From assembly GCF_001281315.1 (NCBI RefSeq), contig NZ_CP012479.1, positions 1,488,001 to 1,552,000 of the forward strand: DNA of 64,000 bases, written 5' to 3'. Source of the stretch: Arthrobacter sp. ERGS1:01 (GTDB lineage Bacteria; Actinomycetota; Actinomycetes; Actinomycetales; Micrococcaceae). A model generated the notes under the pieces. The model saw only the letters and a list, made by a program, of their open reading frames with translations. It was not told the origin of the DNA and did no database searches. Below are positions 43,547 to 52,227 of the stretch, one piece after another. The position numbers were made by a program, and so were the translations under genes. How positions within the stretch are numbered: the stretch's first letter is position 1; each line of letters begins with the position of its first letter.

Positions 43547-44014
43547 CTAGAGGCCCAATTCGCTCCGGAGGCGGGCCACGTGACCGTCGGCGCTGACGTT
43601 GTATTCGGCGCTCTGCACGGTGCCGTCGGGGTTGACCACCACGGTGGAGCGCAGGGTTCCGATCACGGAGTTTCCGTTGACGGTTTTCTCACCCCAGGCG
43701 CCCCAGGCCTCGGCGACCGCGTGGTCGGCGTCGGAAAGGAGGGGGAAGTTCAGGCCGAAGTCCTCGGCGAAACTGGCCAGCGCGTCGGTGGGGTCGGTGG
43801 AGATTCCCAGGACGTCCACGCCCGCGGCCTGCAGCGCCGGCAGGCTGTCGCGGAAGTCGCAGGCCTCGGTCGTGCAGCCGGGCGTGGCTGCCTTAGGGTA
43901 AAAGTACACAATGACCTGGCGTCCGGCGTAGTTGGCCAGGGGGACCGGATTCCCGGCGGCATCGGGAAGGCTGAAGGCGGGTGCAAGCTGGCCGGGGGTG
44001 AGGGGAGTCGACAT
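43547..44014 (-). CDS. bcp: Thiol peroxidase of the BCP/PrxQ type
   Basis: A 155-residue thioredoxin-dependent peroxiredoxin. It has the peroxidatic Cys C47 in KAATPGCTTEACDFRDS and a resolving Cys C52 five residues later, as in the atypical 2-Cys BCP group. It reduces H2O2 and organic peroxides. ATG 44014 follows AAGGATC. Its place next to the uricase operon and a copy of the shared motif just upstream suggest it removes H2O2 made by uricase (inference). Confidence 0.92.
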   Translation of the reverse strand: MSTPLTPGQLAPAFSLPDAAGNPVPLANYAGRQVIVYFYPKAATPGCTTEACDFRDSLPALQAAGVDVLGISTDPTDALASFAEDFGLNFPLLSDADHAVAEAWGAWGEKTVNGNSVIGTLRSTVVVNPDGTVQSAEYNVSADGHVARLRSELGL

Positions 44015-44027
44015 GATGATCCTTGAC

Positions 44028-44042
44028 TTTCGCATTGTGAAA
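44028..44042. promoter_or_regulatory. Copy 4 of the shared motif (TTTCGCATTGTGAAA), upstream of bcp
   Basis: It lies 14-28 bases upstream of the bcp ATG and in the divergent region shared with the TauE/SafE gene. It differs from copy 1 at only three positions of 15. Confidence 0.55.
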
Positions 44043-44143
44043 TAGAATTATTGCCTTACGGAATTACAATAGGGTTGGCATGCCATGCCGTCAAAGGTTT
44101 CGGCTAAGAATTAACCGGGAGCCTATCCCGAAAGGATGCACAC

Positions 44144-44914
44144 ATGCTGGAGATGACCGCAATTTTCCTGGCGGGTTTTTGGGCCGGGATGATCAATGTG
44201 GTGGTCGGCTCCGGCACGCTGGTGACTTTCCCCGTACTGCTCCTCTTTGGCTATCCGCCACTCGTGGCAAACATTTCCAACAACATCGGCCTGGTGGCCG
44301 GCGGACTGTCCGGGACGTGGGGATACCGCAAGGAGCTCGCACCCAACAAGGGCATGATCCTGCGGTTGCTGCCGGCGTCGGCCCTCGGGGGCTTGACCGG
44401 GGCCCTGCTGCTGTTCATCCTGCCCGCGGCCGCGTTCAGCGCGATTGTCCCGGTGCTGATCATCCTGGGCATCCTCATGGTCGCGTTTGGCCAGGCCCTG
44501 CAGCGGAGGCTGGCCCGGAACAGGAAGGCCGCCGTCGCGGGAGCAACCCTGCATGCCGGTGTCGGGTTGATTGCCGGGATCTTTGTACTGGGTATCTACG
44601 GCGGCTATTTTGGTGCCGCCCAGGGGATCCTGGTAGTGGGGCTGATGAGCATCCTGACCACGGTGGCGCTGCAGCAGATCAATGCCGTGAAGAACGTCCT
44701 GACCACGGTGGTCAACGGAATTGCGGCCATCACGTTCATGATTGTGGCCTGGCACTACATCGACTGGAAGGTCACGGCGCTCATTGCCGCCGGCGCCCTG
44801 CTCGGCGGGCTGGCCGGCGCCAAATTTGGCCGGAAACTGCCGCCCGCGGCCCTGCGCGCCACCATCATCGTGGTGGGCGTCGCGGCGCTGACAAAGATGC
44901 TCTTCTTCTCCTAG
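44144..44914 (+). CDS. TauE/SafE family sulfite/anion exporter
   Basis: A 256-residue protein with eight predicted helices in two related halves: GMINVVVGSGTLVTFPVLLL, ANISNNIGLVAGGLSGTWGY, then YGGYFGAAQGILVVGLMS and NAVKNVLTTVVNGIAAITFM. This repeat pattern is typical of TauE/SafE proteins, proposed to export sulfite, sulfoacetate or other organic anions. It is divergent from bcp. Substrate is unknown; a ureide-pathway acid is possible given the location. Confidence 0.9.
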   Translation: MLEMTAIFLAGFWAGMINVVVGSGTLVTFPVLLLFGYPPLVANISNNIGLVAGGLSGTWGYRKELAPNKGMILRLLPASALGGLTGALLLFILPAAAFSAIVPVLIILGILMVAFGQALQRRLARNRKAAVAGATLHAGVGLIAGIFVLGIYGGYFGAAQGILVVGLMSILTTVALQQINAVKNVLTTVVNGIAAITFMIVAWHYIDWKVTALIAAGALLGGLAGAKFGRKLPPAALRATIIVVGVAALTKMLFFS

Positions 44915-44980
44915 CGGGGTGGGCTGAAGCTGTGTGAGCGGGCCAGTTCAACCACGATCCTGGCATTGTTGCCCGGATCG

Positions 44981-45014
44981 CCGGCGCCGGCGGCAAGGAT
45001 GCCGCCGGCGCCGG
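44981..45014. terminator. Bidirectional terminator between TauE/SafE and ohr genes
   Basis: CCGGCGCCGGCGGC (44981-44994) pairs with GCCGCCGGCGCCGG (45001-45014), loop AAGGAT. It lies between convergent genes. Confidence 0.8.
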
Positions 45015-45025
45015 GCGTGGGAAGC

Positions 45026-45448
45026 CTAGTCGTCGGAGACCGAGATGGTCACCTCAATGTTGCCGCGCGTGGCGTTGGAGTACGGGCACACCTGGTGGGC
45101 GGCATCCGCCAGCGCGGTCGCTGCGGCGTGCTCGACGCCCGGCAGCACGACCTCAAGCATGACGGCGAGTTCGAATCCGCCCTTGCCGTTGGAGCCGATC
45201 TGGACCCGGCCGCCCACGGAGGAGTCGCTGATGTCGATCTTTTGCGTCCGCGCCACCATCTGGAGTGCGGAGTGGAAGCAGGCCGCGTAGCCTGCGGCGA
45301 AGAGCTGCTCGGGGTTGGAGCCCTCGCCCGCCCCGCCCATGGCCTTGGGTACGGACAGGCCGAGGTCGATGCGGCCGTCGGAGGAGCGGACGTGGCCGTT
45401 GCGGCCGGCTCCGGTGGCAAGGGCTTCTGCGGTGTAGAGCGCGTTCAT
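45026..45448 (-). CDS. Organic hydroperoxide resistance protein, Ohr type
   Basis: A 140-residue OsmC-fold thiol peroxidase. The reactive Cys C57 (GYAACFHSAL) and C121 (HQVCPYSNATRGN) are conserved, as is the Ohr-type start LYTAEALATGAGRNGHVRSS. It reduces organic hydroperoxides with lipoyl-protein electrons (family knowledge). It is encoded 20 bases after an OhrR-type repressor on the same strand, forming an ohrR-ohr operon. Confidence 0.93.
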   Translation of the reverse strand: MNALYTAEALATGAGRNGHVRSSDGRIDLGLSVPKAMGGAGEGSNPEQLFAAGYAACFHSALQMVARTQKIDISDSSVGGRVQIGSNGKGGFELAVMLEVVLPGVEHAAATALADAAHQVCPYSNATRGNIEVTISVSDD

Positions 45449-45468
45449 GGGGTGCCTTTCGTGGCGGT

Positions 45469-45945
45469 CTATTTGGTGGTCTGGTTCTTGCCGGCCGCGG
45501 ACGCCGTCAGCGCCCGCATGCCGTCGGTGATGCGCTGCAGCTCCCGGATGAGCTCCCGGGCCTGCTCGGCGCTGTCAAAGCCGTACGCTTCGCGGAGGTC
45601 TCCCAGGGATGCCAGGAGTTCTCCGAGCACCGTCTTTCCGGCGTCGGTGAGTTTTGCCGTCACGACGCGTTCATCGGATGACGCGCGGTCCCGGGAGACC
45701 AGCCCCCGGTCATCAAGGCGGCGCAGCAGGGGTGAGAGGGTGCCCGAATCAAGGTGCATTCCCGCCCCCAGTTCGCTGACGGTCAGGCCGTCCGGGTTCG
45801 ATCCGAGCTCCAGCAGCACGATGTACTGCGTGTAGGTCAGCTCCCACGGTTCCAGGAGGACGCGGTGTGCCTTGGCGACGGCGTTCGACGCCGAGTAGAT
45901 CGCGAAGCAAACCATCGAATCGAGGCTGTAGTCGTTGTCGGTCAT
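45469..45945 (-). CDS. MarR-family repressor, OhrR type
   Basis: A 158-residue winged-helix regulator: LDSMVCFAIYSASNAVAKAH carries the peroxide-sensing Cys C13, and the wing contains DSGTLSPLLRRLDDRGLVSR. OhrR proteins lose DNA binding when this Cys is oxidised, which turns on ohr. An imperfect palindrome overlaps the region upstream of ATG 45945; a GTG at 45960 is possible but lies within that palindrome. Confidence 0.9.
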   Translation of the reverse strand: MTDNDYSLDSMVCFAIYSASNAVAKAHRVLLEPWELTYTQYIVLLELGSNPDGLTVSELGAGMHLDSGTLSPLLRRLDDRGLVSRDRASSDERVVTAKLTDAGKTVLGELLASLGDLREAYGFDSAEQARELIRELQRITDGMRALTASAAGKNQTTK

Positions 45946-45953
45946 ATTTACAG

Positions 45954-45976
45954 TGTACACAATTAGGTTGTGCGCA
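45954..45976. promoter_or_regulatory. Candidate OhrR operator
   Basis: GTACACAATTAGGTTGTGC (within 45955-45973) is an imperfect inverted repeat with ACACAA/TTGTGC halves, similar to known OhrR sites of TACAATT-AATTGTA type. It lies 9-31 bases upstream of the ohrR ATG. Confidence 0.6.
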
Positions 45977-46182
45977 ATTTACATGCCCGAAGTGCGTCCG
46001 CCGACGGCGTAATAGGCACTGGAAATTCGGCCAGACAATTGCTACCGCAGCCAACCCGGCGTTGAATGTCAGTGGGTAGCGTAATACTTGTCCCATCTGG
46101 TTTGCCGCACCTGCGAGTTCCGCCCGCTGCACGGCCCCCGCGGCAAGCTCCGGGACCGGCGAAGATACATCACGGAGACATC

Positions 46183-47916
46183 ATGCTCGGAAAACTGCTT
46201 ATTCAATATCTCAAGCCCTACCGGTGGCTCTTGGCTGGCGTGCTCCTGTTTCAGTTCGCCTCGGCCATGGCGTCGCTGTACCTGCCCAGCCTGAACGCCA
46301 ACATCATCAACAAGGGTGTGGCGCTGGGGGACACCCACTACATCTGGAGCACCGGCGTCGTCATGCTTGGCATCTCGCTGGGCCAGATCGCCTGCTCGAT
46401 CATCGCCACCTACTTTGCCGCCAAGGCCGCCATGCAAATGGGCCGGGACATCCGCAACGGGGTCTTTGAGCGGGTCAGCGGGTTCTCCGAGCGCGAGGTT
46501 TCCCAGTTTGGCCCGGGCTCGCTGATCACCCGCAACACCAACGACGTCCAGCAGGTGCAGATGCTCGCCATGATGGGCGCCACCATGTTTGTCTCGGCGC
46601 CGCTGCTGGCCATTGGCGGCATCATCATGGCCCTGCGCCAGGATGTGGGGCTCAGCTGGCTGATCGCCGTCGCGGTGCCCGCCCTTCTGGTCATGGCCGG
46701 GCTGATCATTGTGCGCATGGTTCCGCTGTTCCGCAGCTACCAAAAGAAGCTGGACTCGGTGAACCGGATCATGCGAGAACAGCTCACGGGCGTCCGGGTG
46801 GTGCGGGCCTTCGTGCGCGAGGACATCGAGTCCGAGCGCTTTCGGGGCGCCAACTACGACATCATGGTGGTGGGACGCAAGGTGGGCGAATTGTTCGTGC
46901 TGCTGTTCCCGCTGGCCATGCTGGTGTTGAACGTGACGGTGGTCGGGGTGATCTGGTTTGGCGGGATCCGCGTCAATGATGGCAACATCGAGATCGGCAC
47001 TCTGTTCGCTTTCATGGCCTACATCATGCAAATCCTCATGGGTGTGCTGATGGCGACCTTCATGACCATCATGATTCCGCGCGCGGCGGTCAGCGCCGAA
47101 CGCATCAGCGAGGTGCTGGCCAGCGAATCGACGCTGAACCGGCCCGAGAACCCCGTCACCACGCTGCCGTCTAGGGGAACGATCGAATTCAAGGATGCCT
47201 CCTTCACCTACCCCGGGGCCGAGCACCCCGTGCTGGCCGGGGTGACCTTCCATGCCGCGCCCGGTGAAACCGTTGCGATCGTCGGCTCCACGGGCGCCGG
47301 CAAGACGACCCTTGTCTCCTTGATTCCGCGCCTCTTCGACGTGACCGGCGGCAGCGTGCTGGTCGGTGGCGTCGACGCACGCCATGCCGAGCTCGACCTG
47401 CTGTGGGGGAGCATCGGCCTGGTCCCGCAGCGGCCGTTCCTGTTCACCGGGACGGTTGCCTCCAACCTGCGCTTCGGGCGTGAGAGCGCCACCGACGAGG
47501 AACTCTGGCGGGCCCTGGAAATTGCCCAGGGCCGGGACTTCGTCGCCGAAATGGAAGGCGGCCTGAACGGGCGCATCGCCCAGGGCGGCACAAACGTCTC
47601 CGGTGGGCAGCGCCAACGCCTAGCCATCGCCCGGGCCATCGTCCACAACCCGGACGTGCTGATCTTCGACGATTCGTTCTCCGCCCTTGACTTGACCACG
47701 GACGCCCGGCTGCGGCAGGCGCTCTGGCGGGAGCTGCCCGAGGTGACGAAGATCGTCGTCGCCCAGCGCGTGTCAACCATCGCCGACGCCGACAGGATCG
47801 TGGTGCTCGACGACGGCGGCATGGTCGGCCTGGGCACGCACGCCGAGCTTTTGGAGACGTGCGGGACCTACCAGGAAATTGTCCAATCCCAACTCGGAGT
47901 GGAGACAGTGGCATGA
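46183..47916 (+). CDS. ABC exporter half-transporter 1 (TM-NBD fusion)
   Basis: A 577-residue protein with six helices (residues 15-300) and a C-terminal nucleotide-binding domain: Walker [14 protein letters not shown], signature NVSGGQRQRLAIARA, Walker B DVLIFDDSFSALD. The residue after the Walker B Asp is Asp, not the catalytic Glu, so this is the subunit carrying the degenerate ATP site, as in TM287-type heterodimers. It overlaps the second half-transporter by four bases. ATG 46183 follows GGAGA. Heterodimeric exporters of this group expel drugs or lipids; the substrate is unknown. Confidence 0.92.
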   Translation: MLGKLLIQYLKPYRWLLAGVLLFQFASAMASLYLPSLNANIINKGVALGDTHYIWSTGVVMLGISLGQIACSIIATYFAAKAAMQMGRDIRNGVFERVSGFSEREVSQFGPGSLITRNTNDVQQVQMLAMMGATMFVSAPLLAIGGIIMALRQDVGLSWLIAVAVPALLVMAGLIIVRMVPLFRSYQKKLDSVNRIMREQLTGVRVVRAFVREDIESERFRGANYDIMVVGRKVGELFVLLFPLAMLVLNVTVVGVIWFGGIRVNDGNIEIGTLFAFMAYIMQILMGVLMATFMTIMIPRAAVSAERISEVLASESTLNRPENPVTTLPSRGTIEFKDASFTYPGAEHPVLAGVTFHAAPGETVAIVGSTGAGKTTLVSLIPRLFDVTGGSVLVGGVDARHAELDLLWGSIGLVPQRPFLFTGTVASNLRFGRESATDEELWRALEIAQGRDFVAEMEGGLNGRIAQGGTNVSGGQRQRLAIARAIVHNPDVLIFDDSFSALDLTTDARLRQALWRELPEVTKIVVAQRVSTIADADRIVVLDDGGMVGLGTHAELLETCGTYQEIVQSQLGVETVA

Positions 47917-50008
47917 GCACCAATACCCCAACCCCGCTCTCCGAAGAGGAGAAGCTTGAGGCGGAACTCGCCGAGCAGGCACGGCTGGCCTCCGATGACT
48001 GGTCCAGCGTCAAACCCGGCAAGGCGCAGAACTTCGGCAAGAGCTTCGGCCGCCTCCTGGGCCTGCTGAAACCGCATGCCTGGACGTTTGCCTTCGTATC
48101 GCTCCTGGGCGCGGGCGGCGTCCTGCTGTCCGTTATAGCCCCCAAGGTGCTCGGCGAGGCCACCAACATCATCTTCGAGGGAGTCTTCTCCAAGACGCTC
48201 CCGGCCGGGGTGACCCAGGCCGAGGCCGTCGCCGGGCTCCGCGCGTCGGGCCAGAACGATCTCGCCAATATGCTGGCCGCCATGCAAGTCAGCCCCGGCC
48301 ACGGGGTGGACTTCGTGCGCCTGAGCCAGGTGCTGGTCATCGTGCTTGTGCTGTACTTCGCCGCCTCCGTGCTGAGTTGGCTGCAGGGCTATGTGATCAA
48401 CAGGATCATGATGGCCACCATGTTCCGGCTCCGCGAAGAGGTCGAGGCCAAGATCAACAGGATGCCGCTGAGCTACTTTGACAAGGTGCAGCGCGGCGAG
48501 CTGATCTCCCGGGTCACCAACGACATCGACAACATCACCCAAACCATGCAGCAATCGCTCTCCACCGTGGTGACGAGCGTGCTGACGGTGGTCGGCGTCC
48601 TCATCATGATGTTCTCCATCTCCTGGGAGCTGGCCCTGGTGGCGCTTGTGAGCCTGCCGCTCATGGGCGTGATCTTCGGCGTCATCGGGCCCAAGTCGCA
48701 AAAGTACTTCGGTGTCCAGTGGCGCAAGGTCGGCCGCCTGAACGCGCGGGTCGAGGAGGCCTTCTCCGGGCACGCGCTGGTCAAGGTGTTTGGCCGCGAG
48801 CAGGAAGCATTGACCGCATTCAAGGAGGAGAACGAGGAACTGTACAGGGCGTCGTTCAAGGCCCAGTTCCTCTCCGGCATCATGATGCCGGCCATGATGT
48901 TCGTCGGAAACCTCAGCTATGTCGGCATCGCCGTCCTGGGCGGGCTCATGGTGGCCGGCGGCCGGCTGCGCCTGGGCGACGTCCAGGCATTCATCCAGTA
49001 TTCGCAGCAGTTCACCCAGCCCCTCTCGGAGCTGGGCGGCATGGCCGCGGTGGTGCAGTCCGGCACGGCGTCGGCCGAGCGCGTGTTCGAGCTCCTTGAC
49101 GCCGAGGAGCAGGACCCCGACGCCGTCGACGCACCCGCCCCGTGGACGGAGACGGCACCATCGTTTTCGAGAACGTCGCGTTCTCCTACACGCCGGAGCG
49201 TCCGCTGATCCGGGACCTGTCCTTCAGCGTGGAGCCCGGTCAGACGGTGGCGATCGTCGGCCCCACGGGTGCCGGAAAGACCACCCTGGTCAACCTGATC
49301 ATGCGGTTCTACGAGTTGAACGGCGGCCGGATCCGGCTCGATGGGCAGGACATTTCCGAGCTCCGCCGCCATGATGTGCGTGACCGCACGGGCATGGTGC
49401 TCCAGGATCCCTGGCTGTTCGCCGGGACCATTCGGGAGAACATCCGCTACGGCCGCCAGGATGCCACCGACGCCGAGGTGCTCGACGCCGCCAAGACCAC
49501 CTACGTGGACCGGTTCGTGCACTCGCTGCCCGACGGCTACGACACGGTGCTCGACGAGGACGCCTCGAACGTCTCAGCGGGGGAGAAGCAGCTCATCACG
49601 ATCGCCCGGGCTTTTGTCTCCCAGCCGTCCGTGTTGATCCTGGACGAGGCGACGTCGTCCGTGGACACCCGCACCGAGCTGCTCCTGCAAAACGCCATGG
49701 CGGCACTGCGCAAGGGCCGGACCTCCTTCGTCATCGCCCACCGCCTCTCCACCATCCGGGACGCCGATCTCATCCTCGTCATGGAGCACGGTGACATCGT
49801 CGAACAAGGCACCCACAAGTCGCTGTTTGCGGCCCGTGGGGCCTACTGGCGGCTGTACAACTCCCAGTTCGAACAAGCCGCGGCCGACCTCGACGCCGAA
49901 GCCGCGGCGCACGAAGGCCCGCAAACTCCGGCAGCGGACCCGTCAGCGGATTCGAAGCCGGACGCGGAGCAGGATGAGCTCCTGGACCCGGATTCGACCA
50001 CCGTCTAG
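47913..50008 (+). pseudogene. ABC exporter half-transporter 2, frameshifted as given
   Basis: The first frame (from ATG 47913) gives an acidic start (SEEEKLEAELAEQARLASDD), six helices and NRMPLSYFDKVQRGELISRV. The frame slips in the CCCC run at about 49138-49141; the next gives [20 protein letters not shown], Walker [14 protein letters not shown], the altered signature [15 protein letters not shown] and a canonical Walker [13 protein letters not shown]. One C restored produces a 698-residue half-transporter, partner of the preceding one. The long C-terminal tail is Ala/Asp/Pro-rich. It is very probably functional in the organism. Confidence 0.85.
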
Positions 50009-50018
50009 GCGTCCTCCG

Positions 50019-50050
50019 TGCCCGCCCGTCCGGTTTCGGTCGGGCGGGTA
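50019..50050 (+). terminator. Hairpin after the ABC exporter operon
   Basis: CCCGCCCG (50021-50028) pairs with CGGGCGGG (50041-50048) around a 12-base loop that can itself form a short stem. It has no T tract. Confidence 0.5.
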
Positions 50051-50119
50051 CGGCCGGCAGGGGATAATTGCTCTCAGAATGGTGGCTTCGCCACGTCACT
50101 CCGTTAGCTAAGGAAAAGC

Positions 50120-50584
50120 ATGTCCACGCTGAAGCAGCAATTGAAGTCCGACGTCGTCTCCCACATGAAGGCGGGCAATAAGTTGGCGTTGACTACCGTC
50201 CGCAACGTCCTGGGTGAAATCGAGACGCGGGAGAAGTCTGGCAAGACCCCCATTGAGCTTGATGACGCGCAAACCACCACGTTGTTGCAGAAGGAGGCGG
50301 CCAAGCGCCGCGACACGGCCCAGATCTACACCGAAGCCGGCGAGAACGACCGTGCCGCGGCCGAAATTGCCGAGGCCGAGGTCATTGAGGCGTACCTGCC
50401 CCAGCCGCTTACCGAGGACGAGGCGGCAGCCATCGTCGATTCGACCATCACCGAGCTTGAAGCTGCCGACGGCCCGCTGACCATGCGCCAAATGGGTCAG
50501 GCCATGAAGCCGATCACGGCAAAGATCGCCGGCCGCTTCGACGGCAAGGCCATCTCCGAGATGGTCCGCAAGCGTCTGTCCTAG
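50120..50584 (+). CDS. GatB/YqeY domain protein
   Basis: A 154-residue helical protein of the YqeY family: LKQQLKSDVVSHMKAGNKLA, TTVRNVLGEIETREKSGKTP, EAEVIEAYLPQPLTEDEAAA and MGQAMKPITAKIAGRFDGKA. This domain is also the tail of GatB in tRNA-dependent amidotransferases, but stand-alone YqeY has no established role. AAGGAAAAG precedes the ATG. Confidence 0.92.
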   Translation: MSTLKQQLKSDVVSHMKAGNKLALTTVRNVLGEIETREKSGKTPIELDDAQTTTLLQKEAAKRRDTAQIYTEAGENDRAAAEIAEAEVIEAYLPQPLTEDEAAAIVDSTITELEAADGPLTMRQMGQAMKPITAKIAGRFDGKAISEMVRKRLS

Positions 50585-50605
50585 CGCCTCACCCAGGCCG
50601 AGAGG

Positions 50606-51097
50606 CTATTCGCCGTCGCGGATCTTATTGGCGAAATTGCGGTAGTTCTCGGCCAGGGCCGCGACCCGGCGCTGCTGTGCGGCGTCAAAGTCAAAACCGG
50701 CGTAGGGCAGCGGCGGCCGGGTGCGCACATTGGCGGAACACTCAAAGTTGGCACACACCAGCGTGCCAACCGTGTTGCCGTTGCGCCCGGCCGCCCCGGC
50801 CCGTTTGGCGCTGAAGTACACGACGTCGTTGGGCAGCGTCACGTCCTCACACCACGAGCACTGGGGACGTGAGCGCAACTTGCTCTCTACCTGGCGGACC
50901 ATGATGCCGGCGGGGCCGCCGTCGAACTCGCCAAAAACGTAGCCGACGGCGGGGAGCTTGCTGTCCCGCCAGCCGAAGAAGTCGAGGTTATCCCAGTCCG
51001 TGGTGTCAAAATCGGCGGGCAGGGTGAGGCTGTTGCGCTCTCGCTGGGAAGCGTTGAGGAAGGAAGAGCGGATGGTTTTTTCGGTCAGGGGACGCAT
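50606..51097 (-). CDS. FBP (fibronectin/EF-G-binding) domain, treble-clef zinc finger protein
   Basis: A 163-residue protein. It starts MRPLTEKTIRSSFLNASQRE, then has a Trp/Asp-rich N-terminal domain and a four-Cys zinc site in SRPQCSWCEDV and LVCANFECSANVRTRP. This matches the FBP domain family related to EF-G-binding proteins such as FusB, which free EF-G from stalled ribosomes and can give fusidic acid tolerance. The relation to EF-G is family knowledge, not shown here. It is convergent with the YqeY gene. Confidence 0.82.
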   Translation of the reverse strand: MRPLTEKTIRSSFLNASQRERNSLTLPADFDTTDWDNLDFFGWRDSKLPAVGYVFGEFDGGPAGIMVRQVESKLRSRPQCSWCEDVTLPNDVVYFSAKRAGAAGRNGNTVGTLVCANFECSANVRTRPPLPYAGFDFDAAQQRRVAALAENYRNFANKIRDGE

Positions 51098-51381
51098 GAG
51101 GTATCGATGCCTTTGCTGTTGTACGCCCGCCCCACAGAGGGAGGCGGGGGAGGTTCCGGAAGGAAATGGGCGCGCGCAGGGCGCAACGCTGCACGGGGCG
51201 CAGCGGGTGGATCACCGGAAGGGAACAGCGCTATCTGACGCCGGCGAATGAAACGCCGGCAACCTCCAGACGCCCCAGGGGCGGAGTGAAAAAGATAGGC
51301 AGGGACATGCGTGAAAGTATACACACCGCACGAATGCGGGACACTGGTCTTTGGCCATAACCACCAAGCAAGGATTTCCTT

Positions 51382-51648
51382 TTGATCAATCTCCAGCAAG
51401 ACTCCGACGGCTTCATCCGCATGAGCAGGCGCTTTCCCGAAAAGCTGCAGCTTTCGGTCACCTTTACCGACGGCAGCCAGGAGACGTTCACGGGCCGGCG
51501 GCTGAACGAACTCTATGACGAGGCCCTGGCCGCGTTCCGCGACAAGAACAACCTCGACGCGAAGGGTTTCAACCGGGCGCCGGCCAAACCCATCCACCGC
51601 CGCAACGCCATTGGGTATGTCCCCGTCCGGCCCGGCATGTCCCAGTAG
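51382..51648 (+). CDS. Hypothetical protein, 88 aa
   Basis: It starts at TTG 51382 with AAGGA eight bases upstream. The product reads RRFPEKLQLSVTFTDGSQET, FTGRRLNELYDEALAAFRDK and KPIHRRNAIGYVPVRP. It looks like a small soluble beta-alpha protein. The family is unknown, but the clean composition and ribosome binding site support it as real. Confidence 0.6.
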   Translation: MINLQQDSDGFIRMSRRFPEKLQLSVTFTDGSQETFTGRRLNELYDEALAAFRDKNNLDAKGFNRAPAKPIHRRNAIGYVPVRPGMSQ

Positions 51649-51689
51649 AGCACCGCCGGAATTCCGCGCCCGCCCACTACGCTGTTCTC

Positions 51690-52196
51690 ATGAAACCTTT
51701 GACCATCCTCGGGCTGGACATCGACAAGCTGGCCGGCGGCCGCAACGGACACTACGTGATCGATGCCGCCATGCGGGATCACCCCCGCACCCAGCGGGCC
51801 TTCCGCTGGGTCGAATGGATCCTGGCCGCCGAGGTGGTGGTGGGCCTCAGCGCCATCGTCATCGCCCTCGTTTTCGAGGTGCGCGGCACGCCCGTGGGCT
51901 TCGCCGTCTGGTTTCGCGGCATCGTGGTGTTGTTCATGACCCTGACGCTGTTCTTCTTTGCGTGGCGTGCCAAGGGCGGCTACTACTGGGGCTACCAGCG
52001 CCTGCGCCTCTTTAGCCAGATCTTCCCCGTCATCACTTTGATCGTGGCCACCATCCCCGGACTGTACCCGTACTGGATGGTGGTGGAACAAATCATTTTT
52101 GCCGCGCTCATGATCGGGATCGCCGATTTCCTAACCAGCGACCACATGCGCGACGCGTACCCCAGCCCAAAAAGGCTGCAGGACCGCGGCCAGTGA
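51690..52196 (+). CDS. Membrane protein, 168 aa, four predicted helices
   Basis: The N-terminal 40 residues are soluble (LGLDIDKLAGGRNGHYVIDA). Hydrophobic segments follow: WILAAEVVVGLSAIVIALVF, IVVLFMTLTLFFFAWRA, FSQIFPVITLIVATIPGLYP and VEQIIFAALMIGIADFLT. The family is unknown. It ends convergent with the coxG-type gene. Confidence 0.6.
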   Translation: MKPLTILGLDIDKLAGGRNGHYVIDAAMRDHPRTQRAFRWVEWILAAEVVVGLSAIVIALVFEVRGTPVGFAVWFRGIVVLFMTLTLFFFAWRAKGGYYWGYQRLRLFSQIFPVITLIVATIPGLYPYWMVVEQIIFAALMIGIADFLTSDHMRDAYPSPKRLQDRGQ

Positions 52197-52200
52197 ACGA

Positions 52201-52222
52201 CGGCGGCGGGCCAGTGCCGCCG
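52201..52222. terminator. Small hairpin between convergent genes
   Basis: CGGCGGC (52201-52207) pairs with GCCGCCG (52216-52222). It is short, six bases before the end of the coxG-like gene, and could serve both directions. Confidence 0.4.
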
Positions 52223-52227
52223 CAAGG

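Noticed and set aside
46069..47616. 515-codon leftward frame antisense to the ABC exporter gene
   Set aside because: His/Asp/Gly-rich translation typical of an antisense shadow; the sense strand has complete ABC motifs.
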